Source: Xylogone sp. PMI_703 (lineage: Eukaryota > Ascomycota > Leotiomycetes). From it: 64,000 nucleotides of DNA. The notes below the pieces were generated by a model. That model was not told where the DNA came from, made no database searches, and was given only the letters and a program-made list of their open reading frames with translations. The DNA lies in NCBI GenBank assembly GCA_021399445.1, contig JAJTUQ010000002.1, forward strand, positions 3,658,001 to 3,722,000, in the 5' to 3' direction. Position numbers and translations under genes: made by a program. Of the stretch, positions 22,934 to 33,484 are shown in pieces (within the stretch, counting starts at the first letter, position 1; every line of letters starts with the position of its first letter).

Positions 22934-22935
22934 TA

Positions 22936-23447
22936 GTAGGCGTCTGATCGCGTTTTTTGTGTGCTCCGGAGAAAAGAACTACTTAGAATTACTGGGTAAG
23001 GTGTGAAGCCCGGGTAATTCTTATCCCGCGGAACAGTTCACCATTGGTGCGCGCAGCGCAAACGCGCCACTAGGATAATAAAGTTTACCCGGTAGTGACA
23101 AGGGCACAGGTGCAAACTGCTTCTTGTACCGAACTCGGTCCTCTAGGCCTCTTCCAGCAGCTGCGCTCGCTTCCGAGGAGACTCGCACAACTGATAGCAG
23201 GACCTATTCTTGGATACCTCAATCCTCATTCCTCCCGCGACGTACAGTCCGGCAGCCTCTTTTCAAGACTGCGGGCACCTCCGGAGTCTCGCAATATTAA
23301 GTATTAGACAAGCCGCGCCATAAGAGATGGATTCATGCGAACCGGTACAGAAGAATGAAATGATTTGTCGTATCGTTTATCATACCATTGTTATACACAC
23401 GAGCAAAGCGCGGAAACTTCAGTAGCTGTGGAGATCTAACGTACAGC
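22936..23447. other. Intergenic, possible old repeat remnant
   Basis: About 510 bases with GC-rich patches (around 23,020-23,080, with alternating GCGC tracts) and no supported gene. An imperfect inverted pair (CTGGGTAA near 22,990 and TTTACCCGG near 23,085) may be a decayed element end, but this is weak. Confidence 0.3.
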
Positions 23448-24014
23448 ATGCCTGCATTAACTAATGCCCTTGCCAACCACATCGCCATCTCCGTCAGCGA
23501 TGCAGAAGCAGCGGTGAAGTGGTATAAGGAGGTCCTAGGGCTTCGCGAAATTGTCGCCTTAACAACTGTATATGCGTCAGGTCCCCAGAGTGGATCCACA
23601 CTGAAGCAGAGTACGCCATGTTAAATCGTGACGGTTTGCGAAAGATTAGCAAGCTGACCGTAGTAGTCTATGGCCTTGAGCTTGAGGAAATGAAGCTCGC
23701 GCTCCTGTCGACAGGAAACGGCGTGGGGGTGGAGATCTTTGAATTCATAAACCCGCCTTACAATGGCCCCCATGAACCCGCCAAATTTGGTCCTGGCATC
23801 TACGCTCGAGGCGGCTTTTTCCACGTCTGCTTCACTGTGCCAGATGTAACAGTCACGACCGACAATGCTGTTAGACTTGGTGGGAAACTTTTGCGGTGGG
23901 CCGTCACAGCCAGTGAGTGGTATAGACGTTACATATGTCTAAGACCCTTGGGGAAATATTCTCGAATTCCTTCCTGTGAGCTGGGAGCAGCTTTGGCTGG
24001 AGTTCTTTTCCTAA
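23448..24014 (+). pseudogene. Broken VOC/glyoxalase-like gene
   Basis: The start reads MPALTNALANHIAISVSDAE, then AAVKWYKEVLGLREI, a typical first half of a vicinal-oxygen-chelate (glyoxalase/dioxygenase-like) protein with its first metal His. The frame then runs into a stop at 23,624. The family sequence resumes in another frame as YGLELEEMKLALLSTGNGVG with EIFEF, then GGFFHVCFTVPD with the second His. It shifts frame again, and the third frame reads GIDVTYV-stop-DPWGNILEF then LPVSWEQLW, where the stop TAA stands where relatives have CAA or GAA. So at least two frame changes and one nonsense codon separate recognisable pieces in the right order. Introns could account for part of this, but not easily for all. 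Confidence 0.6.
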
Positions 24015-24627
24015 GCTCTGAAAAAGGAAAGGCCTGTTGGTTCAGCAGAACCTAAACTCCTCTGACCAACCTACCAGTATATTTGCTGTTGACGTTCAAC
24101 TTGCTAGTGATACACGTATATGTAAATAGGCAGCTAGATAGGAACCGCTAACAACCACTCTTTTATGGAGCTGGATATAAAAAGTCCTGGGATGTTCTAC
24201 AATTGACTATGTATTTAAATTGAATCGAAAAACACACCATTTTATACCTAACTTACCAGTGGCAGTAGGTCTCTACTGATATCACGATGATGATAAACAT
24301 GTGAGACAATTCTGTTCAAAAAAGAAGAAATCGAATATTATCAATGCCTGAAAGAGTTGCTATATATTTTATACTACACATTGTTTATTGTAATTAAAAA
24401 CAATTGATGTGGTTTCTACAGGCTTCTTTCAACTCATACTGTCTCGTAAGGCGCATTGAGTGCGCCTGAGATGCAAGAATGTACAACGTGGCTGGGGCAG
24501 TGCTAAATATGGATGAAAGCGGAATGGCGCGGGGACCGCCTCAAGAGAGTGTTTGACCTTTCTTAAACGGGCTGTACTGCAAGCTATTGCTCGTTGATTC
24601 CCACTTCTTGTATGCTTCAATACCACC
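24015..24627. other. Intergenic upstream of HET gene
   Basis: About 610 AT-rich bases that should include the HET gene promoter. No other feature supported. Confidence 0.4.
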
Positions 24628-26589
24628 ATGGATCATTTTGAGCATGATTCGCTGGAAGACGGGAACAAGATCAGGATAGCGTATTTGGAGCCGGGCGCCT
24701 TCCACGATGTTATCGAAATCACTCTAGAGCAGGCTAGTTTACATGATGAGACAGTCGGATTCGAAGCCCTTTCTTATGTTTGGGGTGATCCGAGTGAGAA
24801 GTACCAAATTTTATGCAATAACAAGTCATTCCATGTTACGAAGAACCTTTACCGTGCTCTGAAGTTTCTTAGAAAAGAAAGGCAATCAAGAGCACTGTGG
24901 ATTGATGCAATCTGCATCCACCAAGATAATATCTCAGAGAGGAATCAACAGGTGGGTCATATGAAATTCATATATTCCCAAGCAAAAAAGGTAGTTATAT
25001 GGGTTGGAGAGAATGTAGAAGATGCGCGGGCAGGATATGAAATGTGCCAGCTCACGCTTAGCATAAGACGAGCATACCCAAACCTCTCCACACTGGATCC
25101 TCCTGGGAGGAGGAGATTGCGGGATTCTTTGTATCAACAGAAGACATTCATAAATACCAGACGGAATGCACTAAAGTTTTTGGAAAATGAATGGTTCCGG
25201 CGAGTTTGGACATTTCAAGAAGTCTATCTATCACGAGAAGCGGAGGTACAATGTGGTCAATACACGTATCCTTGGATCCTGTTCTCCTTTGCATGGCATA
25301 TACTTGATACAATTGGCATTCGCGATTATACAGAGGCACATAATAGTGCCATTACGGTGATTGCTACCTATCAATGGCATAAAGAGATGGAATTTGAGGG
25401 CGTTCGGCCGGAGGAGCAGACGATCCGATTGTCAAACCTAGTTCGTTCTACACGTACCCATATGGCATCGGATCCGAGAGATAAGTTATTTGGCTTGCTC
25501 GCCATGGTTGAACCTAGAAATGGTGTAGAATATGTAGCCGACTATAACATGACAGTTGAGGAAGCATATATTAGGTTTGCTAGGTTAATGCTCCAGGACG
25601 ATGGTCACTTGCAGATATTATCCGATGCAAGCGGAGCAACATCCAATAATTCAACCTTCCCATCATGGGTCCCATATTGGACTAAGGTCGTGGCCCAACA
25701 AAAATTCGAAGAAAGAATAAGAAACTTCCCTTTGAAATATAATTTACACAAAGGATTCCAAACACAATTGAGTATTCCAGAGGGCACAGATCCGAGAAGA
25801 TTGCAGTTGAATGGAAGTTTCATTGATAGGATCGCGGAATTTGTACAATTGGAGCCACTTGTTGACCAAATAGATCGCGCCAATGGCTTTCCTGAGACAT
25901 ACAAAAGTCTACTTACTAGCCCTAAAGCATTTCTCGACCAACTGGACTTTCTTCCAGAGACTTATAGCCGAACAGAAGAGACTTTGCTTTCAGCTGCTAT
26001 CAGAACTCTAGCAGCAGATGACCTCCCTACTTCAACCCGAGGTACTGAATCAACAATCAAGGAGTCCTTCCCATGGTATCATGACCTGCGTAATGCAACA
26101 TGGGAAGAAGCCATCTTCCCAGAAGCCTCGAGTTTAGAAGCTATTTCCGCCTCAACGCGTCAGTATTTCAAGGGCGCTCCTGTCAAAGAGGTTTACGACG
26201 CTCTCTTCGCCCGTGGCACTTTCACCGTGTGGCCACTTGGCGTAGATCGTTGGAGAAGTTATATTGAAGATATCTACTGCACACTTAGTAGTGAAATACT
26301 TAAGAAGATTAGTATGATGATTCGAACGAGGGCATTTTTCACCACTGAGAAGGGGTATATTGGCATTGGTCCGAGAAATATTGAGAGAGGAGATATGATC
26401 TATGATTTGATTGGGGGTGACGTCCCTTTTATTCTCCGACCGGACGAAAATCCTGGCGAATTTAAGTTCGTTGGTGATGCTTACGTTCATGGGATTATGG
26501 ATGGAGAGCTATGGAAGGTATCAGCGGACAGTAAAGGTCTGGAATCCGTTCATGGAGATTTAACGTGGTCGGATATTGTATTGGTCTAA
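24628..26589 (+). CDS. HET-domain (heterokaryon incompatibility) protein
   Basis: A single-exon frame of 653 residues with a strong start context (CCACCATGG). Residues about 45-200 form the HET domain: FEALSYVWGDPSE, LRKERQSRALWIDAICIHQD, NERNQQV-type SERNQQVGHMKFIYSQA, VVIWVGE and WFRRVWTFQEVYLS. These are the three conserved blocks of the family. A middle region has the common DPRDKLFGLLAM and ADYNMTVEEAYIRFAR stretch, and the C-terminus has TTEKGYIGIGP and GDMIYDLIGGDVPFILRP, usual in this architecture. HET proteins trigger cell death after fusion of unlike strains, and most genomes carry dozens of copies whose partners are unknown. No NACHT, ankyrin or WD repeats are attached. It lies in the accessory stretch next to the MITE and the broken VOC gene. 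Confidence 0.92.
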   Translation: MDHFEHDSLEDGNKIRIAYLEPGAFHDVIEITLEQASLHDETVGFEALSYVWGDPSEKYQILCNNKSFHVTKNLYRALKFLRKERQSRALWIDAICIHQDNISERNQQVGHMKFIYSQAKKVVIWVGENVEDARAGYEMCQLTLSIRRAYPNLSTLDPPGRRRLRDSLYQQKTFINTRRNALKFLENEWFRRVWTFQEVYLSREAEVQCGQYTYPWILFSFAWHILDTIGIRDYTEAHNSAITVIATYQWHKEMEFEGVRPEEQTIRLSNLVRSTRTHMASDPRDKLFGLLAMVEPRNGVEYVADYNMTVEEAYIRFARLMLQDDGHLQILSDASGATSNNSTFPSWVPYWTKVVAQQKFEERIRNFPLKYNLHKGFQTQLSIPEGTDPRRLQLNGSFIDRIAEFVQLEPLVDQIDRANGFPETYKSLLTSPKAFLDQLDFLPETYSRTEETLLSAAIRTLAADDLPTSTRGTESTIKESFPWYHDLRNATWEEAIFPEASSLEAISASTRQYFKGAPVKEVYDALFARGTFTVWPLGVDRWRSYIEDIYCTLSSEILKKISMMIRTRAFFTTEKGYIGIGPRNIERGDMIYDLIGGDVPFILRPDENPGEFKFVGDAYVHGIMDGELWKVSADSKGLESVHGDLTWSDIVLV

Positions 26590-27746
26590 TCGATGAGCTG
26601 TCGTTAAAGAGGTATTTATTCACGAAAGAGTGCTAAACCGATTTGAATTAAATAATATCAGATATGGAACTATAGCAGAGCTACTCTCTCATCTGCTATG
26701 CCCGGCTTTGATTAGACTATGATTTGAAAGTATACGGGGAATTTAGTGGGATTGGTGAATTAATTGAAGGGCTTTATCTGTATGCCGGAGTTACATGTTG
26801 CTTAAGTTCCCTGCCTACTGGTATGGTCATGGATACCTGGATTGCCAAGCCCTGGAGTGACTCTCTTGAGTTTACTCTATCTTTAGTACTGCTGGAGATT
26901 CGAGTGGACACCAAGAGTCCCCTGTAATGTTAGGGAATGGATGGAGCAATCTTCCTGAAGATCCCAAGTCAAGGAAAGAAACATATATCAAAACTAATAG
27001 AGTAGTTGGATGGATTCGCCTCTGGGTGTCATATGCCGTAGGTAAGTATAGGAAAGTAATGTGTGGGGGCACGGCGTAGCTGAAGATAAGGGACATTGCG
27101 TAGCTCTGGTAATTCACGTGGATGAATTAACAGATATTGGATATGGTATTCCGCAGTCTCACTACAGCGTACACACCAGCATATTCAGATAAATGACACT
27201 GATGTTGCCCTTCCACAAGTTGACTAATTGCTGCGATTGTTCCATGTAAGGCTTCCAGCAGTCGTGGAACCAAGCCCTTGTTACTGGTAATGAAACATAT
27301 CCGGCAGATTGGATCAAGATTAACCCTCGCTGGTCGCATGCATCATTTATGCAGGGCCACAGATAGAGGAATAACATCTACCGTATTCTAGTATTGACTT
27401 GTCAGACCCCAACAGTTCGAGACCGTAGGTACAGCGGTGGCTCTGACTGCTGACATACAATATATTCTATCAAGCTATCTATCTATGCTCGTGCCGGGGG
27501 AGTTAGTTGCCGTAGATTAGTATTAGAACAATATAAAAGGGTATAAGCAGCCAGATCGGAGAGGTCTCTTTCTGTCCCCGACAATCAAATGATTAGGCAA
27601 TCGCATTAGATAACATGATCAAACAAAAGGCTCTAGAAGATGCACGGAATAATCCAAGACCCCAGGCCATAATCAACATGCTGCTGAACCCTGAACCCTA
27701 ACCGTTCTGCCCCCTTTGCTCCTGTGTGGACGGCAGAGCTGGGGGC

Positions 27747-28177
27747 TTATCATCGCCACATGGCGGCGGCAAGTAAGACCCCAACCGGGGCGCCGCTATC
27801 CTCTATTTTCCTTATCGCGACCCCGGGATACCTTCGAGCCTTCCTATCTCGAACTGCGTTTGGCCGAGTAAGACTTGCACAGAGCGTCTGACGGATCCTA
27901 ACCGCAAGAGAACTACTTTCCGGCCTCCAAGGCATCAAGCACAGTGTAGCCAGCCAATTGTGCCGCCTCCAAGAAGTCTAATCGCCTGCAGTCTGCCGGC
28001 GGTCCACCGCCGTGGAGCTTGGAGCTTGCAGCTCGCGGGACGACTCCATACGTGTGGACAACTGCCGCACCTTGTCATGCTGTTGCTGCTGATGGGCGAT
28101 GGCGATGGCAATGGCCACTATTCTTTCCTTGTCTGCGTGCCAAGGATGTCGGACCGTCCGCTATCTCAATCGTTATC
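27747..28177. promoter_or_regulatory. GATA-factor sites upstream of permease
   Basis: TTATC (GATAA on the other strand) at 27,747-27,751, 27,812-27,816 and 28,173-28,177, with additional CTATC sites between. GATA factors of the AreA type drive amino-acid permeases under nitrogen limitation, so the cluster is suggestive, but such short motifs are common by chance. Confidence 0.35.
27997..28012. promoter_or_regulatory. GC-rich palindrome
   Basis: CGGCGGTCCACCGCCG, a 7+2+7 inverted repeat about 290 bases upstream of the permease start. Confidence 0.35.
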
Positions 28178-28303
28178 AGCTCGCCTTTTCCATATGACTA
28201 GAGGCAACTCCAGTTGCGTGAGCGGTCTTTCATGGCCTGCTGCTCTCGATTGTAAGTGACTCTCGTGTCATCCAAGGTCTAATACGGCCTACCTTGTTCG
28301 ATC

Positions 28304-30170
28304 ATGGATCACGACGTCAAGCAGAACAATTCTTCGGGAGCAATGGACGAGAAAAAGGTTGCCGCTGAGGAGGCATCCGTTGATGCAGAGCTTGGTGCCG
28401 GGGAGATTCAGCAAACCTACGAGACCACGCATCGAGGACTCAAGGCTCGCCATTCGCAGATGATTGCGTTGGGGGGAACGATTGGGACCGGTCTCTTCGT
28501 TGGATCTGGGGCTACGCTGGCCAAAGGTGGTCCATTATTCATCCTGCTGGGTTACAGCATCCTGGCTGCCCTTGTCTACTTTGTCGTGACCGCAATCACT
28601 GAGGTTGCCGCCTATCTCCCGGTTCCTGGAGGTACAATGTCCTATTATGGAAACCGAAATGTCTCCAAGAGCTTGGGATTTGCTATGGGGTACTGCAAAT
28701 CTATGTATAAATTGATAACGTATGCTGATGACAACTTATAGATGGTTATACTGGTATTCTCTTGGGATATTGGTTCCGTTCGAAATAACGGCTGCCGGTA
28801 TTGTCATCGGTTACTGGCCAAATTCAGTCAATGTACGAAAAGCTCTGTCACCATCACTTTGCAGCTAAGCTGACCTTCGTAGATCGCCGTTTGGATAACA
28901 ATCTTCATTGTTGTTATTGTCGGATTAAATCTACTTCCAGTTTCATTTTATGGAGAGACGGAATTCTGGTTCGCATCCCTGAAGGTGTTCTTGATGGTAG
29001 GTCAATTAAAACAGTCCAATCTATAATGTGAAAACTTGCTGACCTTGCGGTGATAGCTAGGACTCCTGATTCTCAGTTTTATCTTATTCTGGGGAGGTGG
29101 ACCTGAACAGCATGGGATCCTAGGCTTTCATTATTGGAAGGACCCTGGCGCGACCAATACATGGATTAAGACTGGAGGAACTGGTACATTTATTGCCTTC
29201 ATTGGTACTATTGTTGCTTCGGCATTCCCCTTCACATTCGCTCCAGAGTTACTTGTCACCACCGGAGGCGAAATGAAATCTCCTAGGCGGAATCTACCCA
29301 AAGCATCAAATCGATACTTCTTCCGTCTGGTCTTCTTTTACATTGGTTGTGTCTTGGCAATCGGGATCATATGCCCTTTCAACGAGTCTCGTCTTACAGA
29401 TGGAGGTGTTGGTGCTGCTGTAAGTTATCTGGAATCCATTAGTGCCATGTCTAGCGTTAATATATCAGCAGAGCTCAGCGTTCGTTGTTGGTATCGACAA
29501 TGCTGGGATAAAAAATCTAGGAAGTGTAGTTAATGCTGCCGTCATCACATCTGCTTGGTCTTCTGGGAATTCATTTTTGTATATGTCGTCGAGGTCTTTA
29601 TACTCACTGGCAGTTGCTGATAACGCGCCCGCAATTTTCAAACGTTGTACGAAAAGAGGAGTTCCTTATATGGCGGTAATTGCATCTTCGCTCTTCTGTT
29701 CACTGGCCTATTTGAATTGCTCAAATTCTGGCGCTACTGTTTTCAACTGGTTTGTCAATCTGACAAACACCTCCGGATTTATATCATGGATCTGTTGCTG
29801 TATCGTTTATTTACGGTTCAGAAAAGCTTGCCAAACCCAGGGTCAAACAGACCTGCCATACCATTCTGTCTTGCAGCCCTGGGGTTCCTACGTTTCCATC
29901 GTTGGTTTCACCATCCTGCTGTTAATCAACGGATTCGACGTCTTCTTTCCTAGTCGCTGGTCAGTATCCAGTTTTATGACGGCTTATGTTGGCATACCAG
30001 CCTTCCTCGTCATCTATTTTGGACATCGAATATGGTTCTGGAATGAACCCTGGATGTTTGCACCTGAGAACGTCGATATTATCACTGATCTAGATACAGT
30101 GGCTGCTGCTGAAAAGCCGGTGCCGGAGAACCAGACAATTGTGCACAGGCTTCGAGAATACCTAACATGA
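28304..30170 (+). CDS. Amino-acid permease (APC superfamily, AAT/YAT type)
   Basis: Five exons, 28304-28689, 28742-28832, 28883-28996, 29057-29419 and 29469-30170, totalling 551 residues. After a hydrophilic N-tail it shows the family signature GLKARHSQMIALGGTIGTGLF in helix 1, then ITEVAAYLPVPGGTMSYYG, WGGGPEQHGILGFHYWKDPG, SAFPFTFAPELLVTTGGEM and SPRRNLPKA. The C-terminal half reads SAFVVGIDNAG, SAWSSGNSFLYMSSRSLYSLA and FNWFVNLTNTSGFISWICC. It is a 12-helix plasma-membrane proton symporter for amino acids; specificity cannot be read from sequence. All four introns are 49-60 bases. GATA-like sites upstream fit nitrogen control. Confidence 0.93.
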
Positions 30171-31446
30171 GTCTTCTAGTAGGCAGTGGCTCTGCGGAGT
30201 ACGAAGTAGGATTGTCGTAGGAGATGATGGGGACAATTAAATCTTTTGAGATTCAGAAATAAATAGTAAATAACTTAAAAGTTTCATATTGACTGATTCA
30301 AAATACTTCATGATTTTATTGACGTGCCTGCTATGAGCCCTGACTTTGCGGTGAGCCCAGTAACATGAATATAATGACGAAGAAAAGCAAGCATGGATAT
30401 TTTAAGAATTAAAGAGGTATGTATAGCCGTATTCCGATGCATGCTACATTTTATATACAGGCATTGTATATAAATCTGCAAGATCGGTCTGCCAGAGCAC
30501 CAGTAGATGGATCTCGACCTGGTTTATCTAAGTTATTACATTTAAATTATCCGAGTGTTTCCTTAGCTGTGCATTTCTCAAAATTTAAGGTAACGTTTGA
30601 TTCCGCATTCGTGTCATAGTCCGAGGCCTCCGGCCTTTGATGTTCCACTACAGTGCGAGATTCATTGCGATTTCGGCAGCCCAAGAGTTAGTACGGACAT
30701 CTTCTCCAATTGCTCTTTTTGTTTTCACTAGCATACTACGACTTGGAATGCGTAAGAGGGGACTCCGTTGTCAGATAAGATCGGCGTGAGGGTGTCACTT
30801 CGTTATATTTCAAGCTTTGAGTATGTAAGAATTGGATCATCGTTAAACTCAAGAGTCTCAAAACTTTGACTATTACCAAGTAGCTCGGGCCATGTTACTA
30901 GCGTCCCTGATGAATGTTGTGAATCGACGCATTGCAATGCATGCAAGACGGTTCCGCACTGAAGATTTTGCCTTGTTAGCTTCCAGTTAGTGTATGGTTG
31001 GTACAATAATGTGAGTGAGGATAGGAGCTCACCGACTCCTCTCGGAAACCTTGAGAAGATTAATCATTCAAGTATGGATAGTGTCGTATTGATAACTCAG
31101 GGACTTACGGCACTACTCCTATAATCATCTGATAGAACTTAATTGTCGAAAGCAGACCCGTATGTAGTTAGCGTCTGCACAAACAACATGACTTTGAGTG
31201 GTTCTCAAGGGCTACAGGACATGATCTTCTGAAACGCTGTGCCTCAATCATGTGGGTAAAACCTTTGAGTCATAGGTATGAGGAATCATTTCTACCTAAG
31301 TCGACCAGGTTACTCCCTTTGAGATAGCAACATATCCAAACAATATCAAGAATAGGCATGTATCAGGCTATATAAGCAGACTTTATGGCCTATGAGTTTC
31401 CAAGACACACAAATCTAAACATACCTACCTTAGAGCTTCATAAATA
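30171..31446. other. Intergenic
   Basis: About 1.3 kb without a supported gene. The proximal end carries a TATA element for the small downstream gene. Confidence 0.45.
31369..31375 (+). promoter_or_regulatory. TATA box of the DUF1330-like gene
   Basis: TATATAA 72 bases upstream of the ATG at 31,447, good spacing for a core promoter. Confidence 0.5.
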
Positions 31447-31881
31447 ATGGCTTCTTTTATTCCATTCAATGCATCACAGCTGGATTCCGCGGAAAGTCGA
31501 GTTCCGAATGATACTCGGGTACATAATATCAACCTCGTTCGATTTCGGGAATACGCTAAGTACGAGAACAATCCCGAGTTGAATAGTCCGCCAATATCTG
31601 GGAAAGAAGCTTACCTACAACGCTACATTCCGGCCTTCTACAGCATTGTCCAGAAAATGGGATTACAGGATTCCATTTTAGTTGCCCTCCATGTAATGCC
31701 CTGTGGAAGCGTGGTGGTGTCCAAACCAGGAGAGGAGTGGGATGCAGTTGCCGTTGTGACATACCCCAGTTGGAAAGTGTTCAGAACTCTGGTTGAGGAT
31801 AAAGAATATCTTGAACAGGCGGACATTCATCGTGTGGCTTGTGCCAGCGATTATATACTGGTTACAAGTGTTGAAGCATGA
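31447..31881 (+). CDS. DUF1330-like dimeric alpha/beta-barrel protein
   Basis: A single-exon frame of 144 residues. The order of elements NLVRFREYAKYE, SGKEAYLQRYIPAFYSIVQ, GSVVVSKPGEEWDAVAVVTYPS, WKVFRTLVEDKEYLEQADIHR and SDYILV fits a ferredoxin-like dimeric barrel of the DUF1330 type. There are paired beta-strands and a conserved W-D-x-V-A-x-V-x-Y-P-S segment followed by the F-R...YL..A..HR helix. Members include small enzymes and stress or polyketide-related proteins, and most have no known reaction. No signal peptide or membrane span. It has its own TATA element and is more than a kilobase from both neighbours, so no operon-like link is visible. Confidence 0.8.
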   Translation: MASFIPFNASQLDSAESRVPNDTRVHNINLVRFREYAKYENNPELNSPPISGKEAYLQRYIPAFYSIVQKMGLQDSILVALHVMPCGSVVVSKPGEEWDAVAVVTYPSWKVFRTLVEDKEYLEQADIHRVACASDYILVTSVEA

Positions 31882-33484
31882 TTGGTCTTTCCCAAATCAT
31901 GCACATCATACTTGGTATGGTGATATGGTGATAGGATAACTCAAAGCAGACTCTGCAAATAGAAAGGCATGGAATACAACATTAGTTATTATTATTTATC
32001 AATGTCGTGCTATTTGAATTGACGTAGTTTCTTACATACAAAGATAAGAAGTTCCATCACGCTTCCTGAATACTGAACGCAAAGCCATAGAGTACTCTAC
32101 ATCTCATATGTCACGTTCACCGTGGCAACAGGCACCATCCACAAAGGTCTTGCCATTTCGGCCAAAGCGCCGTCGAAGCCCGCTATCTCCGTTAGCGGCA
32201 AGCTGATCGACTTACAATAAAGCAATGTTTGACGTAAAAGCGCCTGCATCAGATGCATGTGCTCGACATTTAGCTTTGGCATGACTAGCTACAACGGGGC
32301 TCCATAGCGGTTGAGAACTGTACAGTACTAGTTGCGGTAATCCGCATATCTATGTTCTCAGAAGCATATAGGTCGCTCTCAGGGCAATAGGATCAATGGT
32401 AGCATATATGGATAATAGTCAAATCGAAATCTGACTCCTCTCCTGTTCAGTCCTCTTATGTGAGGGTAGCTGAGACTAACCAATCTCTCCACTGCAGTGA
32501 CGACCGCTCTGGCTTCTGTAGTATAAAGCGAAATTCCGTCGTTTACTCTTACACGAGCTGTGGACCAGAAGGCACACTCCACCATACAGTGCAAGGGATG
32601 ATTGATTCCAAATATTGCTTGGCAGGGGAATGCTACAGGTTGTCTGTCAGTGGTAGTGTGCGTTTTATCCAACTATGCCGCTTGGACCGTACAGCACGTT
32701 GACTTATCAACCTTCTCCATCGAGCCATTCTCAAATGGGACGGCATATCAACTACCGCCGACTGGATAGTCTTTGATCTCGATTCAATGGAATCTATTTC
32801 TCAGCTCCCAAGTGCCAAAATCCCAATATTATTCGATACTAAAATAAACCCTGATAAAATCGTGTGAAATGACACACTGGAAATAAGCCACGATCATGCT
32901 TATAATAACAGAGACCAATCAATAAGCTGCGAGAAAATAATCATAAGCGCACAAAATGATTTAACCTTAAATCGAGTGCTACAACCTTGGTTACCTCGCG
33001 TTGTACACTGTGATCAAAGCCAAGGATATAATGTGGTGCATAATGTAAGGTGTTAGTTTTGTTATTGGAAGGTAGCTTGTATTTGGCATATGATATATGA
33101 ATTTAAAAATCAATTTGTGGTTTATCGATTGAAGATTAACTAATAATTGCATCGCACCTGTCTATACGCCTGCGTGCTGTGAGGACTTCGGCGCTCTACA
33201 GGTACTTCGGTCTTCGTTCTCCTTCGGTCTCTGTTGTATCATGGGATCGCTTGTTTCCTGGGGCCGAAGAGCAAGAGCCAATAGAAATCCTAGCGCATTG
33301 CCTACTGCAGGAACGTCGGCTATGATTGGATGGTGCTTTCTACTTCGGCACCATCGTTGTCCTTTTCTCGGCTCATGCCAACGCAACCTCTCTCAACATC
33401 AATGTTCCCCATAAATATCATAGCATTCATGTTTTGACCTTATCGAAATAATTTTGTTTAACTAGAACTAATATCTAGGTAACA
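31882..33484. other. Intergenic
   Basis: 1.6 kb between the DUF1330-like gene and the amidase. Minus-strand frames at 32,097-32,672 look slightly protein-like but match nothing I know. Confidence 0.4.

Larger units (their letters stand above)
26590..28303. other. Intergenic, upstream of amino-acid permease
   Basis: 1.7 kb with no gene I can support. The proximal 600 bases are GC-richer and carry several GATA-type motifs and a GC palindrome that could regulate the permease. Confidence 0.45.

Noticed and set aside
22960..23100. Second possible transposon end near the MITE
   Set aside because: Inverted pair is short and imperfect and no target duplication is visible.
27681..27705. CCCTAACC-like stretch
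   Set aside because: Single imperfect unit; no telomeric repeat array.
32097..32672. Two minus-strand frames that could be exons of one small gene
   Set aside because: Some protein-like texture (for example HPLHCMVECAFW), but no known family and no convincing splice join; kept only as a possible relic.
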